Positions 7,291-16,526 of a DNA stretch of 24,984 nucleotides are shown here, one piece after another. Source of the DNA: an uncultured Clostridium sp. GTDB taxonomy: Bacteria > Bacillota > Clostridia > TANB77 > CAG-508. The position numbers and the translations under genes are program-made. The DNA lies in NCBI GenBank assembly GCA_900554635.1, contig USHY01000017.1, positions 1 to 24,984 of the forward strand, given 5' to 3'. Numbering within the stretch: the first letter of the stretch is position 1; every line of letters starts with the position of its first letter. The notes under the pieces are model-generated. The model searched no databases and was not told where the DNA came from. It saw only the letters and a list, made by a program, of their open reading frames with translations.

Positions 7291-8145
7291 CTATGATATA
7301 CTTCTTCGCCAAAAGAATAAATACTGCTGAGCAAGCCCTGCTAAGTTTCCATATTTTTCTTTTGCAAATTTTTGTATTACCTGTGGTTTTTGTTCATTTT
7401 TATCAAAATACAATTCTGAAATTACTCTTCTTACCCAAACATCTATTGGAAATACTTCATATTTTTTTAGTGCAAATAACATTATACAGTCTGCAACCTT
7501 TGGGCCAACTCCTGGTATTTCTAATAATTTATTTCTTAAATCTTGAACATTTTGTTCTTCTTCTAGTTCTTTTAAATTTATTTTATTTGATAAAACTTTT
7601 TGCACTGTTTCATAAACTCTTATGTCTCTAAACCCAAGCCCCAAGTCTCTAAAGTCTTGAACTGTAGCATTTTTTAATTCCCCTGGTCTAGGAAAAGTGT
7701 AATACTCTCTATTCTCAAACTCAATCTTCTTTCCATACTTCCTGCAAATCCTTTCAATAATCATCTTAATTCTTGGAATATTATTATTTGCCGAAATTAT
7801 GAAAGAAATCAAAGTCTCCCACAAATCCTGCTTTAAAATTCTAATCCCATGCCCATATGAAATGCTTTGCTTTAAATATTCATCAACATTAGAAAGTGTA
7901 TTTTTAATATAATCATAATCAGTATTCAAATCAAAATACTCCTGACAAACCTCAGCAATATTCCCATCACAAACACCTCTGAAGCAAACACTATTTCCAT
8001 CTTTCTTCACTCTAACTACATTATTTCCAAACACTCCAACATATGCTCCATACTCATCCTGATTCCACCTAAAACACTGCCCACACTCAAACACATGCTC
8101 CGGCACAAAACTCCCAACATTCTCAACAATATACTCTTGTTCCAT
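7291..8145 (-). CDS. ogg: 8-oxoguanine DNA glycosylase/AP lyase (OGG1-like)
   Basis: The enzyme removes oxidised guanine opposite cytosine from DNA. The 284 residues show an OGG N-terminal domain (about 1-100, including FECGQCFRW) and an HhH-GPD domain. The hairpin EIPGVGPKVADC carries the catalytic Lys216, and FPID carries the conserved Asp235, both placed as in human OGG1. The match PGVGxKVADC separates it from MutY and Nth, and I see no iron-sulfur cysteine cluster. The protein ends soon after the family motif AQQYLF, so the C-terminus is short but plausible. It uses CGA as an ordinary Arg codon. The ATG follows GAGGAAG. It is the first gene of the probable operon with the CmpB-like, LemA and DUF3137 genes. 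Confidence 0.93.
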   Translation of the reverse strand: MEQEYIVENVGSFVPEHVFECGQCFRWNQDEYGAYVGVFGNNVVRVKKDGNSVCFRGVCDGNIAEVCQEYFDLNTDYDYIKNTLSNVDEYLKQSISYGHGIRILKQDLWETLISFIISANNNIPRIKMIIERICRKYGKKIEFENREYYTFPRPGELKNATVQDFRDLGLGFRDIRVYETVQKVLSNKINLKELEEEQNVQDLRNKLLEIPGVGPKVADCIMLFALKKYEVFPIDVWVRRVISELYFDKNEQKPQVIQKFAKEKYGNLAGLAQQYLFFWRRSIS

Positions 8146-8175
8146 AGCTTCCTCTTTTAAAATTTTGCTAAAAAT

Positions 8176-8204
8176 ATTGTAACATAAAAGCAGATAATAA
8201 TCAA
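8176..8204 (-). promoter_or_regulatory. Promoter of the ogg operon
   Basis: On the minus strand TTGATT (8204-8199), a 17-base spacer and TACAAT (8181-8176) lie about 30 bases upstream of the ogg start. The -35 lies in the loop of the hairpin that ends the upstream gene. Confidence 0.6.
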
Positions 8205-8214
8205 TTATCTGCTT
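8188..8214 (-). terminator. Hairpin after the acyl-CoA ligase gene
   Basis: AAGCAGATAAT (8188-8198) pairs exactly with ATTATCTGCTT (8204-8214). On the minus strand the following sequence is TTTATGTT, a short U-run. On the plus strand it is followed by AGATTTTTTT, a better run but with no plus-strand gene before it. It may act in both directions. Confidence 0.6.
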
Positions 8215-8242
8215 AGATTTTTTTGATATCCCAATTAAGCTT

Positions 8243-9982
8243 TTATTTACTAGTAATTTTTTCTATTTCTTTAAATCTTTTTATTTTCTGTGTTGTTGTT
8301 TTTTCTAATGCTTCTGTTGTTATTATTAATTCTTTAATTTTCTTAAATTGTGACAATCTTTGGTTTATTTCTTTTATATCTTCCCATACCAATTTTTTAT
8401 ATTCTGCTTCTGTTTTTTCTCCAAATTTTTCTTTTATTAAGTCTTTGTCATACACAGCTTTTACTCCTATTGCTATTTCTCCTTTTGTATTTTCTCTAGG
8501 AAATACTATACTTTCTGTTACATATGGCAATTTGTTTACTAAGAATTCAATTTCACTTGGATATACATTTTCTCCATTTTTCAAAACTATTATTTCTTTT
8601 TTTCTTCCTGTTATGTATAAATATCCATCCTTATCATAATATCCCAAATCACCTGTATGGAACCAGCCATCTTTCATTACTGCTTTTGTGGCTTCTGGGT
8701 TTTCATAGTAGCCTAGCATTATGTTTGGTCCTTTTGCAACTATTTCTCCTACTCCCTTTTCATCTACATCTTCTAGTTTCAATTGCACATTGAAAGGTGC
8801 CATTCCAACACTTCCTGGGCAGTGTTCTTTATCTGTTTCAGCAGCTAACAGTGGTGAGGTTTCTGTTAAGCCATATCCTTGTACTGTATCTATTCCAAAA
8901 TTGTTATATCCCTTTATTACATTTTTATCCATTGAAGCTGCTCCAAAGTATGCTATTCTTAGATTTCCACCTAATTGGTCTAGTACACTTTTAAACACTT
9001 TTCTTCTAATATCAATATGAAATTTTAGTAAAAAGTTTGCAATCTTACTCATTGTATTTACAATCTTTTCTTTTCCTTGGTCTTTTATTCCTTTTTGTAT
9101 CTTTTTATAGATTGTTTCTAATACTAATGGAACTGCTACAAATACGCTTATTTTGTATTCTTGCAAGTTTTTAGCTATATATTTTAAACCATCGCAAAAT
9201 GCTACTGTTGCTCCACTGTAGTAACCATATAGGAATGTTATAGTACATTCAAATGTATGGTGCAAAGGCAAGAATGATAGTAGCACATCATCTGGGTACA
9301 TTTTAGACATTTTTGCCATTGCCAAAATATTTGATGTAATGTTTTTTTGTGAAAGCATTACACCTTTAGATGTATTTGTTGTTCCAGATGTAAATATTAA
9401 TATACTCATTTTTTCATTATCTATTTTAACTTGGCTATACTTCTTATCTCCTTTATTTAACAATTCTTTTCCATCTTCTATTAATTTTGTAAAAGATAGC
9501 ACACCATTTTCATTTTGCTTTAAATCCATATTTATGTAGTATTTTAAAGTCTCATTATTTTCTTCTCTTAAACTATTAAACACTTCGCTATATTTGTTCT
9601 CATATATAACAGCATCTGCCTGGCTTCTTTCAATTAAAGACTTAATCTCTTGGTTTGGTAAGGCTTTATCAAGAGGTACAACAACCATATTTGATGTTGT
9701 AACTGCAAAATAGCTCTCACACCACTCATACCTGTTATTTCCAATCAAAGCAACTTTCTTATTTTCTAGCCCCATATTCAAAAGCATAGTACCTAAAGCT
9801 TCAATCTCTTCTTTTACTTCTTTATAAGTTTTTTCTATTATTACTTGGTTTGGTTTTCCCAAATTTATTTTAAATTTATATGCAACATTATTTAGATATT
9901 TCTCAGCGCTTCTATTTACCAACTCCCTAAAATTTGCTACTTTCTCAGCCTCATAGACTTCATTATTCAACCTGTTTTTCAA
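8243..9982 (-). CDS. Long-chain acyl-CoA ligase (AMP-forming)
   Basis: An adenylate-forming enzyme that activates a carboxylic acid, most likely a long-chain fatty acid, to acyl-AMP and then acyl-CoA. The 579 residues hold the P-loop-like IFTSGTTNTSKG (196-207), GYGLTETSPL, WFHTGDLGYYDKDGYLYITG and the hinge and C-terminal domain KKEIIVLKNGENVYPSEIE. These features match the FadD/FACL group; the exact substrate cannot be read. The start is TTG at 9982-9980: it has a full AGGAGG site 7 bases upstream, and the ATG and GTG closer to that site are out of frame. The gene appears to be transcribed alone, with its own promoter and a hairpin at its end. Confidence 0.92.
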   Translation of the reverse strand: MKNRLNNEVYEAEKVANFRELVNRSAEKYLNNVAYKFKINLGKPNQVIIEKTYKEVKEEIEALGTMLLNMGLENKKVALIGNNRYEWCESYFAVTTSNMVVVPLDKALPNQEIKSLIERSQADAVIYENKYSEVFNSLREENNETLKYYINMDLKQNENGVLSFTKLIEDGKELLNKGDKKYSQVKIDNEKMSILIFTSGTTNTSKGVMLSQKNITSNILAMAKMSKMYPDDVLLSFLPLHHTFECTITFLYGYYSGATVAFCDGLKYIAKNLQEYKISVFVAVPLVLETIYKKIQKGIKDQGKEKIVNTMSKIANFLLKFHIDIRRKVFKSVLDQLGGNLRIAYFGAASMDKNVIKGYNNFGIDTVQGYGLTETSPLLAAETDKEHCPGSVGMAPFNVQLKLEDVDEKGVGEIVAKGPNIMLGYYENPEATKAVMKDGWFHTGDLGYYDKDGYLYITGRKKEIIVLKNGENVYPSEIEFLVNKLPYVTESIVFPRENTKGEIAIGVKAVYDKDLIKEKFGEKTEAEYKKLVWEDIKEINQRLSQFKKIKELIITTEALEKTTTQKIKRFKEIEKITSK

Positions 9983-10017
9983 AACACATCCTCCTATCTG
10001 TTTTTTAAATCCTTATA

Positions 10018-10046
10018 AGTTTATCACATTTTTTAAAATTAATCAA
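10018..10046 (-). promoter_or_regulatory. Likely promoter of the acyl-CoA ligase gene
   Basis: On the minus strand TTGATT (10046-10041), 17 bases and TAAACT (10023-10018). The -10 matches consensus at four of six positions. Confidence 0.45.
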
Positions 10047-10057
10047 TGCTCTAAAAT

Positions 10058-10085
10058 TAAAAACCTAGTAAGTAAAACTTACTAG
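10058..10085 (-). terminator. Terminator of the ZIP transporter gene
   Basis: CTAGTAAGT (10065-10073) pairs with ACTTACTAG (10077-10085) across a 3-base loop. On the minus strand GTTTTTAATTTTA follows. It begins a few bases after the stop codon. Confidence 0.8.
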
Positions 10086-10091
10086 ATTTCG

Positions 10092-10880
10092 TTAGCCTAA
10101 TGTTACATCTAAAATCATCATTATGACAAATCCTAGAATCAATCCAAGTGTTGATAAATTCTTGTTTTCTTTTACTGATTCTGGTAATAATTCTCTTGCT
10201 ACCACTATAATCATTGCACCTGCTGCAAAGGCTAATAGGAATGGTAGCATGCTTCTTATATAAATTACTAGCGTTGCTCCTATTACAGCTGATATGGGTT
10301 CAACTAGAGCTGATGCCTGCCCTATCATAAAGCTTTTATATCTTGAAAAGCCCTCGTTTCTTAGTGGTAAAGATACTGCAGCTCCTTCTGGAAAATTTTG
10401 AATTCCTATTCCAATAGCTAGCATTATTGCTGCAATTATGGTCATTCCTGGTACTCCACTTGCTAGACCGCCAAAAGCTACTCCTATTGCCATTCCTTCT
10501 GGAATATTGTGAATAGTAATTGCTGATACTAGCAATATACCTCTTTTAAGCGAATTTGCTCCTTTTTTGTTTTTGAGCATTTTATCTAAGAAGCTATCTG
10601 ATAATAATACAAATAGTCCACCAGCTATAAATCCTACCGCTGGTAAAATCCATATTATGTATCCAAGCTCAGCAGATAATTCTATGGAAGGCGCAATTAA
10701 TGACCAAAAAGCAGCTGCAATCATTACCCCCGCACTAAATCCTAAAACTGTGTCTAAGACTTTTTTATTCATTTCTTTAAAGAAGAAAACTACAAGTGCT
10801 CCAAGTAAAGTTACACCCCAAGTGAATGTTGCTGCAATTAAGCTCTGAATTACTGGGCTTAAATTTTCAAACCAATTCAA
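10092..10880 (-). CDS. ZIP family divalent metal transporter
   Basis: ZIP proteins move zinc or similar divalent metals towards the cytoplasm. This 262-residue protein has about eight hydrophobic segments. The metal-site helices read HNIPEG (124-129) in helix 4 and QNFPEG (161-166) in helix 5, the standard paired motif of the GufA/ZupT branch. The start is TTG at 10880: GAGGTG lies upstream with workable spacing, and the residues MNWFENLSP lead straight into the first helix. It ends in a clear terminator. It follows tyrS by 67 bases without an obvious terminator between, so read-through from gshAB-tyrS is possible. The direction and metal are family inference. The gene is intact. Confidence 0.9.
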   Translation of the reverse strand: MNWFENLSPVIQSLIAATFTWGVTLLGALVVFFFKEMNKKVLDTVLGFSAGVMIAAAFWSLIAPSIELSAELGYIIWILPAVGFIAGGLFVLLSDSFLDKMLKNKKGANSLKRGILLVSAITIHNIPEGMAIGVAFGGLASGVPGMTIIAAIMLAIGIGIQNFPEGAAVSLPLRNEGFSRYKSFMIGQASALVEPISAVIGATLVIYIRSMLPFLLAFAAGAMIIVVARELLPESVKENKNLSTLGLILGFVIMMILDVTLG

Positions 10881-10947
10881 CCTTGTTCACCTCGTATTAC
10901 ATAATATGCCTTAAATTTCTATTTTGTGACAAGTGTAAAATTGTTTT

Positions 10948-12174
10948 TTACTTTATTTTTCCTATGTAATAATTCTTCTTTCCTCTTTTTACAACAATAT
11001 ATGTTTTCTCAATGAAATTGCTTTCATCTATTATTTTTCCTATATCTGTAACTTTTTCACCATTTATTGAAATTGCTCCTGCTTCTATGAATTCTCTGGC
11101 TTCTCTTTTACTTTTTGCTATTCCCATATTTACAACAAATTCTACCATATTTACATTAGGTTCTATAGATTTTATTTCTTGACCTTTGAATAAGTCTTCT
11201 ATATCACTTTTTGATAAGTCATTAAATTTATTGTTAAATAGGTGATTTGCTAAATTTACTGCTTTTTCGTATTCTTCTTCTCCATGTAGGAATGTGATTA
11301 TTTCTCTTGCTAATGCTTTGTGTGCTTCTCTTAGTTCTGGGTGTTCTGCGTGCTTTCTTGCTAATTTTTCAATTTCTTCTTTTGAAAGGAATGTGTAAAT
11401 TTTCAAATAATCTATAACCATTGAATCTTCTACATTTACAAAGAATTGGTATAATTGATAACTTGATGTTTTTTCTTTATCTAGCCATAGTGCATTTCCT
11501 TCGCTTTTTCCAAATTTATGTCCTTGTGAATCTGTTACAAGTGGCATTGTGAAGCCATATACTTCATCACCTGTTGATTTTCTTATTAAGTCTATTCCTG
11601 CTGTGATATTACCCCATTGGTCTGAACCTGCACATTGTAAATTAACATTTTTATGTTCATGTAAATACTTAAAATCTAATGCTTGTAATATCATATATGA
11701 AAATTCTGTGTATGTAATTCCTGAATCTAATCTTCTTCTTATGATATCCTTGTCTAACATATAGTTAATATTAAAGAATTTTCCATAATCTCTTAAAAAG
11801 TCTAATATATTTATTTCTTTTATCCAGTCATAATTATTTACTACTTCAAAACCAAAAATTTTTTCTACTTGCTTTTTTAACCCTTCAAAATTTTTATTTA
11901 CTTGTTCTTTTGAAATCATTGCTCTCTCTGTAGTTGGTCTTGGATCCCCTATCATTCCTGTTCCCCCACCTACTAAAAGTATTGGGTTATGGCCTGCGTT
12001 TTTTAGTCTTTTTGATATAAGGAAACTTGATAAATGTCCTACATGAAGACTATCTGCTGTTGGGTCTGTTCCTATATAAAATGTCATTCCACCTTTATTT
12101 AATTTTTCTTCTAACTCTGGGCTTGAAATATCTTTAATAAGCCCTCTCCATTTTAAATCTTCTACTAATGTCAC
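10948..12174 (-). CDS. tyrS: Tyrosyl-tRNA synthetase
   Basis: The enzyme charges tRNA-Tyr. The 408 residues show the class I signatures HVGH (44-47, the HIGH motif) and KFGKS (219-223, the KMSKS-type motif), the tyrosine pocket region AGSDQWGNI (181-189), and a C-terminal S4 RNA-binding domain (about 345-408, with SKREAREFIEAGAISINGEKV). The start is GTG at 12174-12172, behind an AAGGAG site that overlaps the end of gshAB. The gap of 15 bases means the two genes share a message. Because of that there is no room for the T-box leader that often controls tyrS in Firmicutes, so regulation probably follows the gshAB promoter. Confidence 0.96.
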   Translation of the reverse strand: MTLVEDLKWRGLIKDISSPELEEKLNKGGMTFYIGTDPTADSLHVGHLSSFLISKRLKNAGHNPILLVGGGTGMIGDPRPTTERAMISKEQVNKNFEGLKKQVEKIFGFEVVNNYDWIKEINILDFLRDYGKFFNINYMLDKDIIRRRLDSGITYTEFSYMILQALDFKYLHEHKNVNLQCAGSDQWGNITAGIDLIRKSTGDEVYGFTMPLVTDSQGHKFGKSEGNALWLDKEKTSSYQLYQFFVNVEDSMVIDYLKIYTFLSKEEIEKLARKHAEHPELREAHKALAREIITFLHGEEEYEKAVNLANHLFNNKFNDLSKSDIEDLFKGQEIKSIEPNVNMVEFVVNMGIAKSKREAREFIEAGAISINGEKVTDIGKIIDESNFIEKTYIVVKRGKKNYYIGKIK

Positions 12175-12189
12175 TTTTTATCACTCTCC

Positions 12190-14334
12190 TTAAATTAATT
12201 TTAATAGTTTTAATATATCTAATCCAATTTTTATACCTTTTCCTTCATATGGCCATTCGTTTATTGATATTCCTGGATTATCATTTATTTCTATCATTGT
12301 GTATTCATCTTTTTCTAAATCATCTATTATTATATCTACTCCACATATCTTAGAGTTAAATGCCTTTGCCATTTTTTCTGCTATTTTCTTGAATTTTTCT
12401 GGCATTATGTCTGTTACATCAACACTTTCACCACCTGTTGATACATTTGAGTTCTTTCTTAAAAATACTCTTTCACCTTTTGGTGGTACATAATCTAGTG
12501 AAAGTCCTTGTAAACTTAAGAATTCTTCTAATGGTTCATCTATTTTTATATGTTTTCTAAGCAGATAGTGCCATTCTTCGTTTTGTTTTTTGCCTATAAG
12601 TGTACTAATTGTTGATTCTCCATCTCCAACTACACTTGCACTTCTTCTATGTACTACACTTAAAACCTTGCCATCAATTGCAACAAATCTATATTCTTTA
12701 CCTTGTGCATATTCTTCTAGTAGAATATCATCATCAAATTTGAAAGCATATCTTACTGCTTTTTTAAGGTCTTTAGGTGAAACTGGTTTTGCAAAAACAG
12801 TTATTCCTACTCCACAGTTTGTTGTTCTTGGTTTTACAACAACTGGTGATTCATAGAAAGTTGAAATTAATTCTTCTTTCTCACTTTCAGACATTTCTTT
12901 ATTTATCATTATTCCCTTTGGTACACTTATGCCATTTTCTTTCATTATTTCTTTTGCAAAATATTTATCATCAGTTATGTATGGGAATATATATGAATCT
13001 CTTGATGTTTTTGTTGCTTGAATTATATATTCTTTTTTGTGTCCATGTGTTAATTCTATAAAGCTTTTTCCTTCATTTATTATGTTATAGTCAACACCTT
13101 GAGATATTGCATCCTTAATAAGCGCCATTGTTGCTGTTTCAAGTTTTGGATGACTTTTTATTGTATATCTTTCTTGGTATGCTTGGTCTGAATATTCTTT
13201 TGAAATTTTAAGAATTGTATCCTTCAGCCCTTGTGCTAAAGCCATTTCTTCAATTTGTTTTGCTTTGCTAGTATTATTTATGCACATATTATATGCTTCT
13301 TCTATACCATCTTCACATTCTAAGTTTAGTTCTTTATTTAGTTTTCTATATTTTTCAATTTCTTTTACAAGAATTTGTCGTTGTTCTTCATTTAAACCTT
13401 TTTCAGCAACTTCTTTATAGTTTAGTTCATAATTATCTTCATCAACTAAGCAATTAACTAAAAATATAACTGTTAAGTCTAGGTCTTCTTTTGAAATACC
13501 ACATTTATCAAATGGGTTAATATCAATTAGTCTTACTTCAATATGGTTTATTGTTTGTTTTTTTAATTCTTCTAGTACATTGTTTTTATCATGAGTTTTT
13601 GCTCTTATTGGTATATATATTTCTCTTGCACTTAAAACATTTCCTGAGTTTAAAATTGCTTCAATGCTTTCTATATATTTTTCTTTGTTTGTAAAGTCAA
13701 CTTGTAATTGTTTTCCATTGCCAAATCCGTGTTTGTTACTGTTTCTTAAAGATAAAGTACTTTTATCATTGTCTTCTAATTGTATTGGTGTTGCACCTAG
13801 GCAATACATAAGAATCCAAGCTTTTTTCATAAATGTTCTTATTATTTTAAAATAAGCATCATCAAGTTTTTTTGGTACATTTGGATATAATCTTTTAATT
13901 TTTTCAAATAAAACTTTTTGAAATGAAAAATTAACATGAATTCCAGAAATACAGTGCATTCTATATCCATATTTTCTATATAAAGCCATTTCATACTCAT
14001 GTTCTGCAACATCATCCCCATAATTTCCAAAAACGAAGTGTTCCTCATCTGGTAAAATACATGGCATACTATAACTCCATAACATCTCTCCATTTTTGCG
14101 TATTTCTTCTAATACCACATTAGTAATTTCCTCTAATTTTTCATGGCATTCCTTTGAATTTTTACATACTGGAGTTCTAAGCTCCATTTGAGCTTCCCCA
14201 AAATCTGTTGTAATAAAATCATTTTTCATTCTATCTCCAAACAGTTCTGGATGCGGTGTAAGAGCCAAATTTCCATTCTCATCACATCTTAAACTTTCTC
14301 TCTCAACACCAATATTATACAATTCCTGCTTCAT
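12190..14334 (-). CDS. gshAB: Bifunctional glutamate-cysteine ligase / glutathione synthetase
   Basis: This fused enzyme (GshF/GshAB) makes glutathione in two ATP-dependent steps. The N-terminal half (about 1-370) is a GshA-type ligase, with ALTPHPELFGD, ITTDFGEAQMELRTP and the HCISGIHVNFS stretch. The C-terminal part (about 430-714) is an ATP-grasp domain, with VVVKPRTTNCGVGITVF, LLEEYAQGKEYRF and the metal-binding IEINDNPGIS. The length of 714 is slightly below the usual 750 or so. The ATG follows AGGAGAAGG. A good extended -10 promoter lies upstream. tyrS follows 15 bases after the stop. Glutathione synthesis is patchy among anaerobic Firmicutes, and this fused form is known to be spread by transfer, although base composition here matches the neighbours. 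Confidence 0.94.
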   Translation of the reverse strand: MKQELYNIGVERESLRCDENGNLALTPHPELFGDRMKNDFITTDFGEAQMELRTPVCKNSKECHEKLEEITNVVLEEIRKNGEMLWSYSMPCILPDEEHFVFGNYGDDVAEHEYEMALYRKYGYRMHCISGIHVNFSFQKVLFEKIKRLYPNVPKKLDDAYFKIIRTFMKKAWILMYCLGATPIQLEDNDKSTLSLRNSNKHGFGNGKQLQVDFTNKEKYIESIEAILNSGNVLSAREIYIPIRAKTHDKNNVLEELKKQTINHIEVRLIDINPFDKCGISKEDLDLTVIFLVNCLVDEDNYELNYKEVAEKGLNEEQRQILVKEIEKYRKLNKELNLECEDGIEEAYNMCINNTSKAKQIEEMALAQGLKDTILKISKEYSDQAYQERYTIKSHPKLETATMALIKDAISQGVDYNIINEGKSFIELTHGHKKEYIIQATKTSRDSYIFPYITDDKYFAKEIMKENGISVPKGIMINKEMSESEKEELISTFYESPVVVKPRTTNCGVGITVFAKPVSPKDLKKAVRYAFKFDDDILLEEYAQGKEYRFVAIDGKVLSVVHRRSASVVGDGESTISTLIGKKQNEEWHYLLRKHIKIDEPLEEFLSLQGLSLDYVPPKGERVFLRKNSNVSTGGESVDVTDIMPEKFKKIAEKMAKAFNSKICGVDIIIDDLEKDEYTMIEINDNPGISINEWPYEGKGIKIGLDILKLLKLI

Positions 14335-14388
14335 AACCTTCTCCTACTTAAATATCATGTTTTAGTTTTTTTTACAAAACTAGACTTA

Positions 14389-14417
14389 ATTATACCACGA
14401 TAAAACAAAAAAGTAAA
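14389..14417 (-). promoter_or_regulatory. Promoter of gshAB-tyrS
   Basis: On the minus strand TTTACT (14417-14412), a 17-base spacer and TATAAT (14394-14389), preceded by TG for an extended -10 (TGGTATAAT). The -35 lies inside the downstream flank of the uvrB terminator. Confidence 0.7.
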
Positions 14418-14447
14418 CACTTCCCTAGCATTCGCTAAGGAAGTTGT
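14406..14447 (-). terminator. Terminator of uvrB
   Basis: On the minus strand, directly after the stop codon, a hairpin with arms containing CTTCC and GGAAG and the loop-side pairs TAGC/GCTA (one mismatch and one bulge) is followed by ACTTTTTTGTTTT. The T-run overlaps the gshAB promoter. Confidence 0.75.
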
Positions 14448-16401
14448 TTATATCAACTTTTCAAGTTCCTTAATCTTATCCCTAAGTTCAGCTGCTTTTT
14501 CAAATTCCATGTTGGCAGCGTGTTGTAGCATTTCATCTGTTAGGTTGTTTATGATGGTTTCTACTGATTCTTCTTTGTTTATATTAATATTTGAATCAAC
14601 ATTTTCTAGTATTGTCGCTTTTATTGCTTCTCTAATTCCTTTGTTTATGGTTTTTGGTGTTATTCCATGTTCTGTGTTATATTCTATTTGAATTTTTCTA
14701 CGGCGATTTGTTTCTGAAATGGCTTTTTCCATGCTTTCTGTTAGCTCATCTGCATACATAATTACTTCACCATTTGCATTTCTTGCTGCTCTTCCTATTG
14801 TTTGGATAAGAGATCTTTCAGAACGCAAGAATCCTTCCTTATCACTGTCTAGTATTGCTACTAATGAAACTTCTGGAATGTCTAGGCCCTCTCTTAATAG
14901 GTTTATTCCAACTAGAACATCGAATTCTCCTAATCTCAAATTTCTAATTATCTCCATTCTTTCTAAAGCTTTTATGTCTGAGTGCATATAGTTTACTTTA
15001 ATGTCCAGGCTTTTTAAATATGCTGTTAAATCCTCAGCCATTTTTTTAGTTAATGTAGTTACTAAAACTCTTTCCTTTTTTTCTACGCGTTTTCTAATTT
15101 CTCCTATCAAATCATCAACTTGGTTAGTTGCAGGTTTTACAGTTATTTTAGGGTCTAATAGCCCTGTTGGTCTAATAATCTGTTCAGCTGTTTGTTCTGA
15201 ATGTTCTTTTTCATAATCTGCTGGAGTTGCACTAACAAATATACATTGATTAATTCGGTCTTCAAATTCATTAAACTTTAATGGTCTATTATCATAAGCT
15301 GAAGGAAGCCTGAAGCCATAGTTTACAAGCGAATCCTTTCTTGCTCTGTCCCCATTATACATTGCTCGAACTTGTGGTATAGTTGCATGAGATTCATCTA
15401 TAAGCAATAGGAAGTCTTTTGGAAAATAATCAAACAGTGTATATGGTGCAGAACCTGGTTTTCTGCCACTAATGTGCCTTGAATAGTTTTCGATTCCTTG
15501 GCAAAATCCAGTTTCAACAAGCATTTCTATATCAAAATTAGTTCTTTCTTCTATTCTTTGGGCTTCTATTAATTTATTATTATCTTTAAAGTATTTAACT
15601 CTTTCTTCAAGTTCTGCTTCTATTGTAGAAATTGCCCCTTTTAGTTTGTTTTCAGATGTTGCATAGTGTGAATTTGGTCCTATAAGCACATGTGTTCTTA
15701 CTCCTAAAGGCTTTCCATTTAGCGGATTTATTTCAGTGATTTTTTCAATTTCATCTCCCCAAAACTCAAGCCTCATAGCACTTTCACCAGTGTTTGAAGG
15801 ATATATTTCTAAAATATCTCCTTTTGCTCTAAATGTTCCTCTTTTAAAATCTATTTCATTTCTAGTATATTGCATTTCAACTAGCTTCTTCATAACATCA
15901 TTTCTTGATTTTGCCATTCCAGGTCTCAAAGAAAGCATTAATTCTTGGTAATCTTCTGGGTCACCTAAACCATAGATGCAAGAAACAGAAGCTATTATTA
16001 TAACATCTTTCCTCTCAAATAGAGAAAGAGTTGCTGAATGCCTTAATTTATCTATTTCATCATTAATAGAAGCATCTTTTTCTATATAAGTATCTGATTG
16101 TGGAATATAGCTTTCTGGTTGATAGTAGTCGTAATAAGAAACAAAGTATTCAACCGCATTTTCAGGAAAAAACTCCTTGAATTCAGAGTAAAGCTGTCCT
16201 GCTAATGTTTTATTATGAGCCAAAACCAATGTTGGTTTTTGAACTTTTTGAATAATATTTGCCATTGTAAAAGTTTTACCGAGAGCCAGTAACACCTAAA
16301 AGTGTCTGAAATTTTTTGCCCTCCAAAATTCCCTTGCTTAATTTTTCTATAGCCTGTGGCTGATCTCCTGTTGGCTTATAATCTGAATGTAGTTTAAACA
16401 T
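14448..16401 (-). CDS. uvrB: Excinuclease ABC subunit B, interrupted by a +1 shift at CGG
   Basis: UvrB is the damage-verifying helicase-like subunit of nucleotide excision repair. Residues 1-40 read as a normal UvrB start (MFKLHSDYKPTGDQPQ, then TLLGVTGS). Codon 41 is CGG (16281-16279), followed at once by TAA. Skipping the C at 16281 yields GVTGSGKTFTMANIIQ, the exact Walker A P-loop, and opens 609 more residues without a break. These include the beta-hairpin region YYDYYQPESYIP, the DESH box (LLIDESHATIPQ), VSATPADYE, LLREGLDIPEVSLV, QTIGRAARN and a C-terminal UVR domain. The total of 650 residues is the family norm. The ATG at 16401 has GAGGTG behind it. The body shows no decay, so pseudogene status is unlikely. 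No SOS box was seen upstream. Confidence 0.92.
16278..16284 (-). other. +1 shift site TCT-C-GGT in uvrB
   Basis: On the minus strand frame 0 reads GGC TCT CGG TAA. The stop right after CGG means the shift must occur on or before that codon. Skipping C gives GGC TCT GGT AAA ACT, that is GSGKT. The seven bases TCTCGGT are identical to the site in the pseudouridine synthase gene. Confidence 0.8.
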
Positions 16402-16465
16402 AATTTTTTTCACCTCTTAAACTAAAATTATTATATCATATAGGTCAATATTTTCAGATTTTTCC

Positions 16466-16494
16466 TTGCTTAAATTCAAAAAATTTGATATACT
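16466..16494 (+). promoter_or_regulatory. Promoter of deoD
   Basis: TTGCTT (16466-16471), a 17-base spacer and TATACT (16489-16494) lie about 30 bases upstream of the deoD start. Confidence 0.65.
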
Positions 16495-16526
16495 AGTTTA
16501 TATTTAATTAAATTGGAGGTATAAAT

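Noticed and set aside
7291..7330. Frameshift at the end of ogg
   Set aside because: The C-terminus is short, but the alternative frames add only a few residues, and the codon there is CGA, not CGG.
14448..16295. uvrB taken as starting at 16295
   Set aside because: That start lies inside the P-loop. The real N-terminus, with a GAGGTG site and the usual UvrB start, is at 16401 in another frame.
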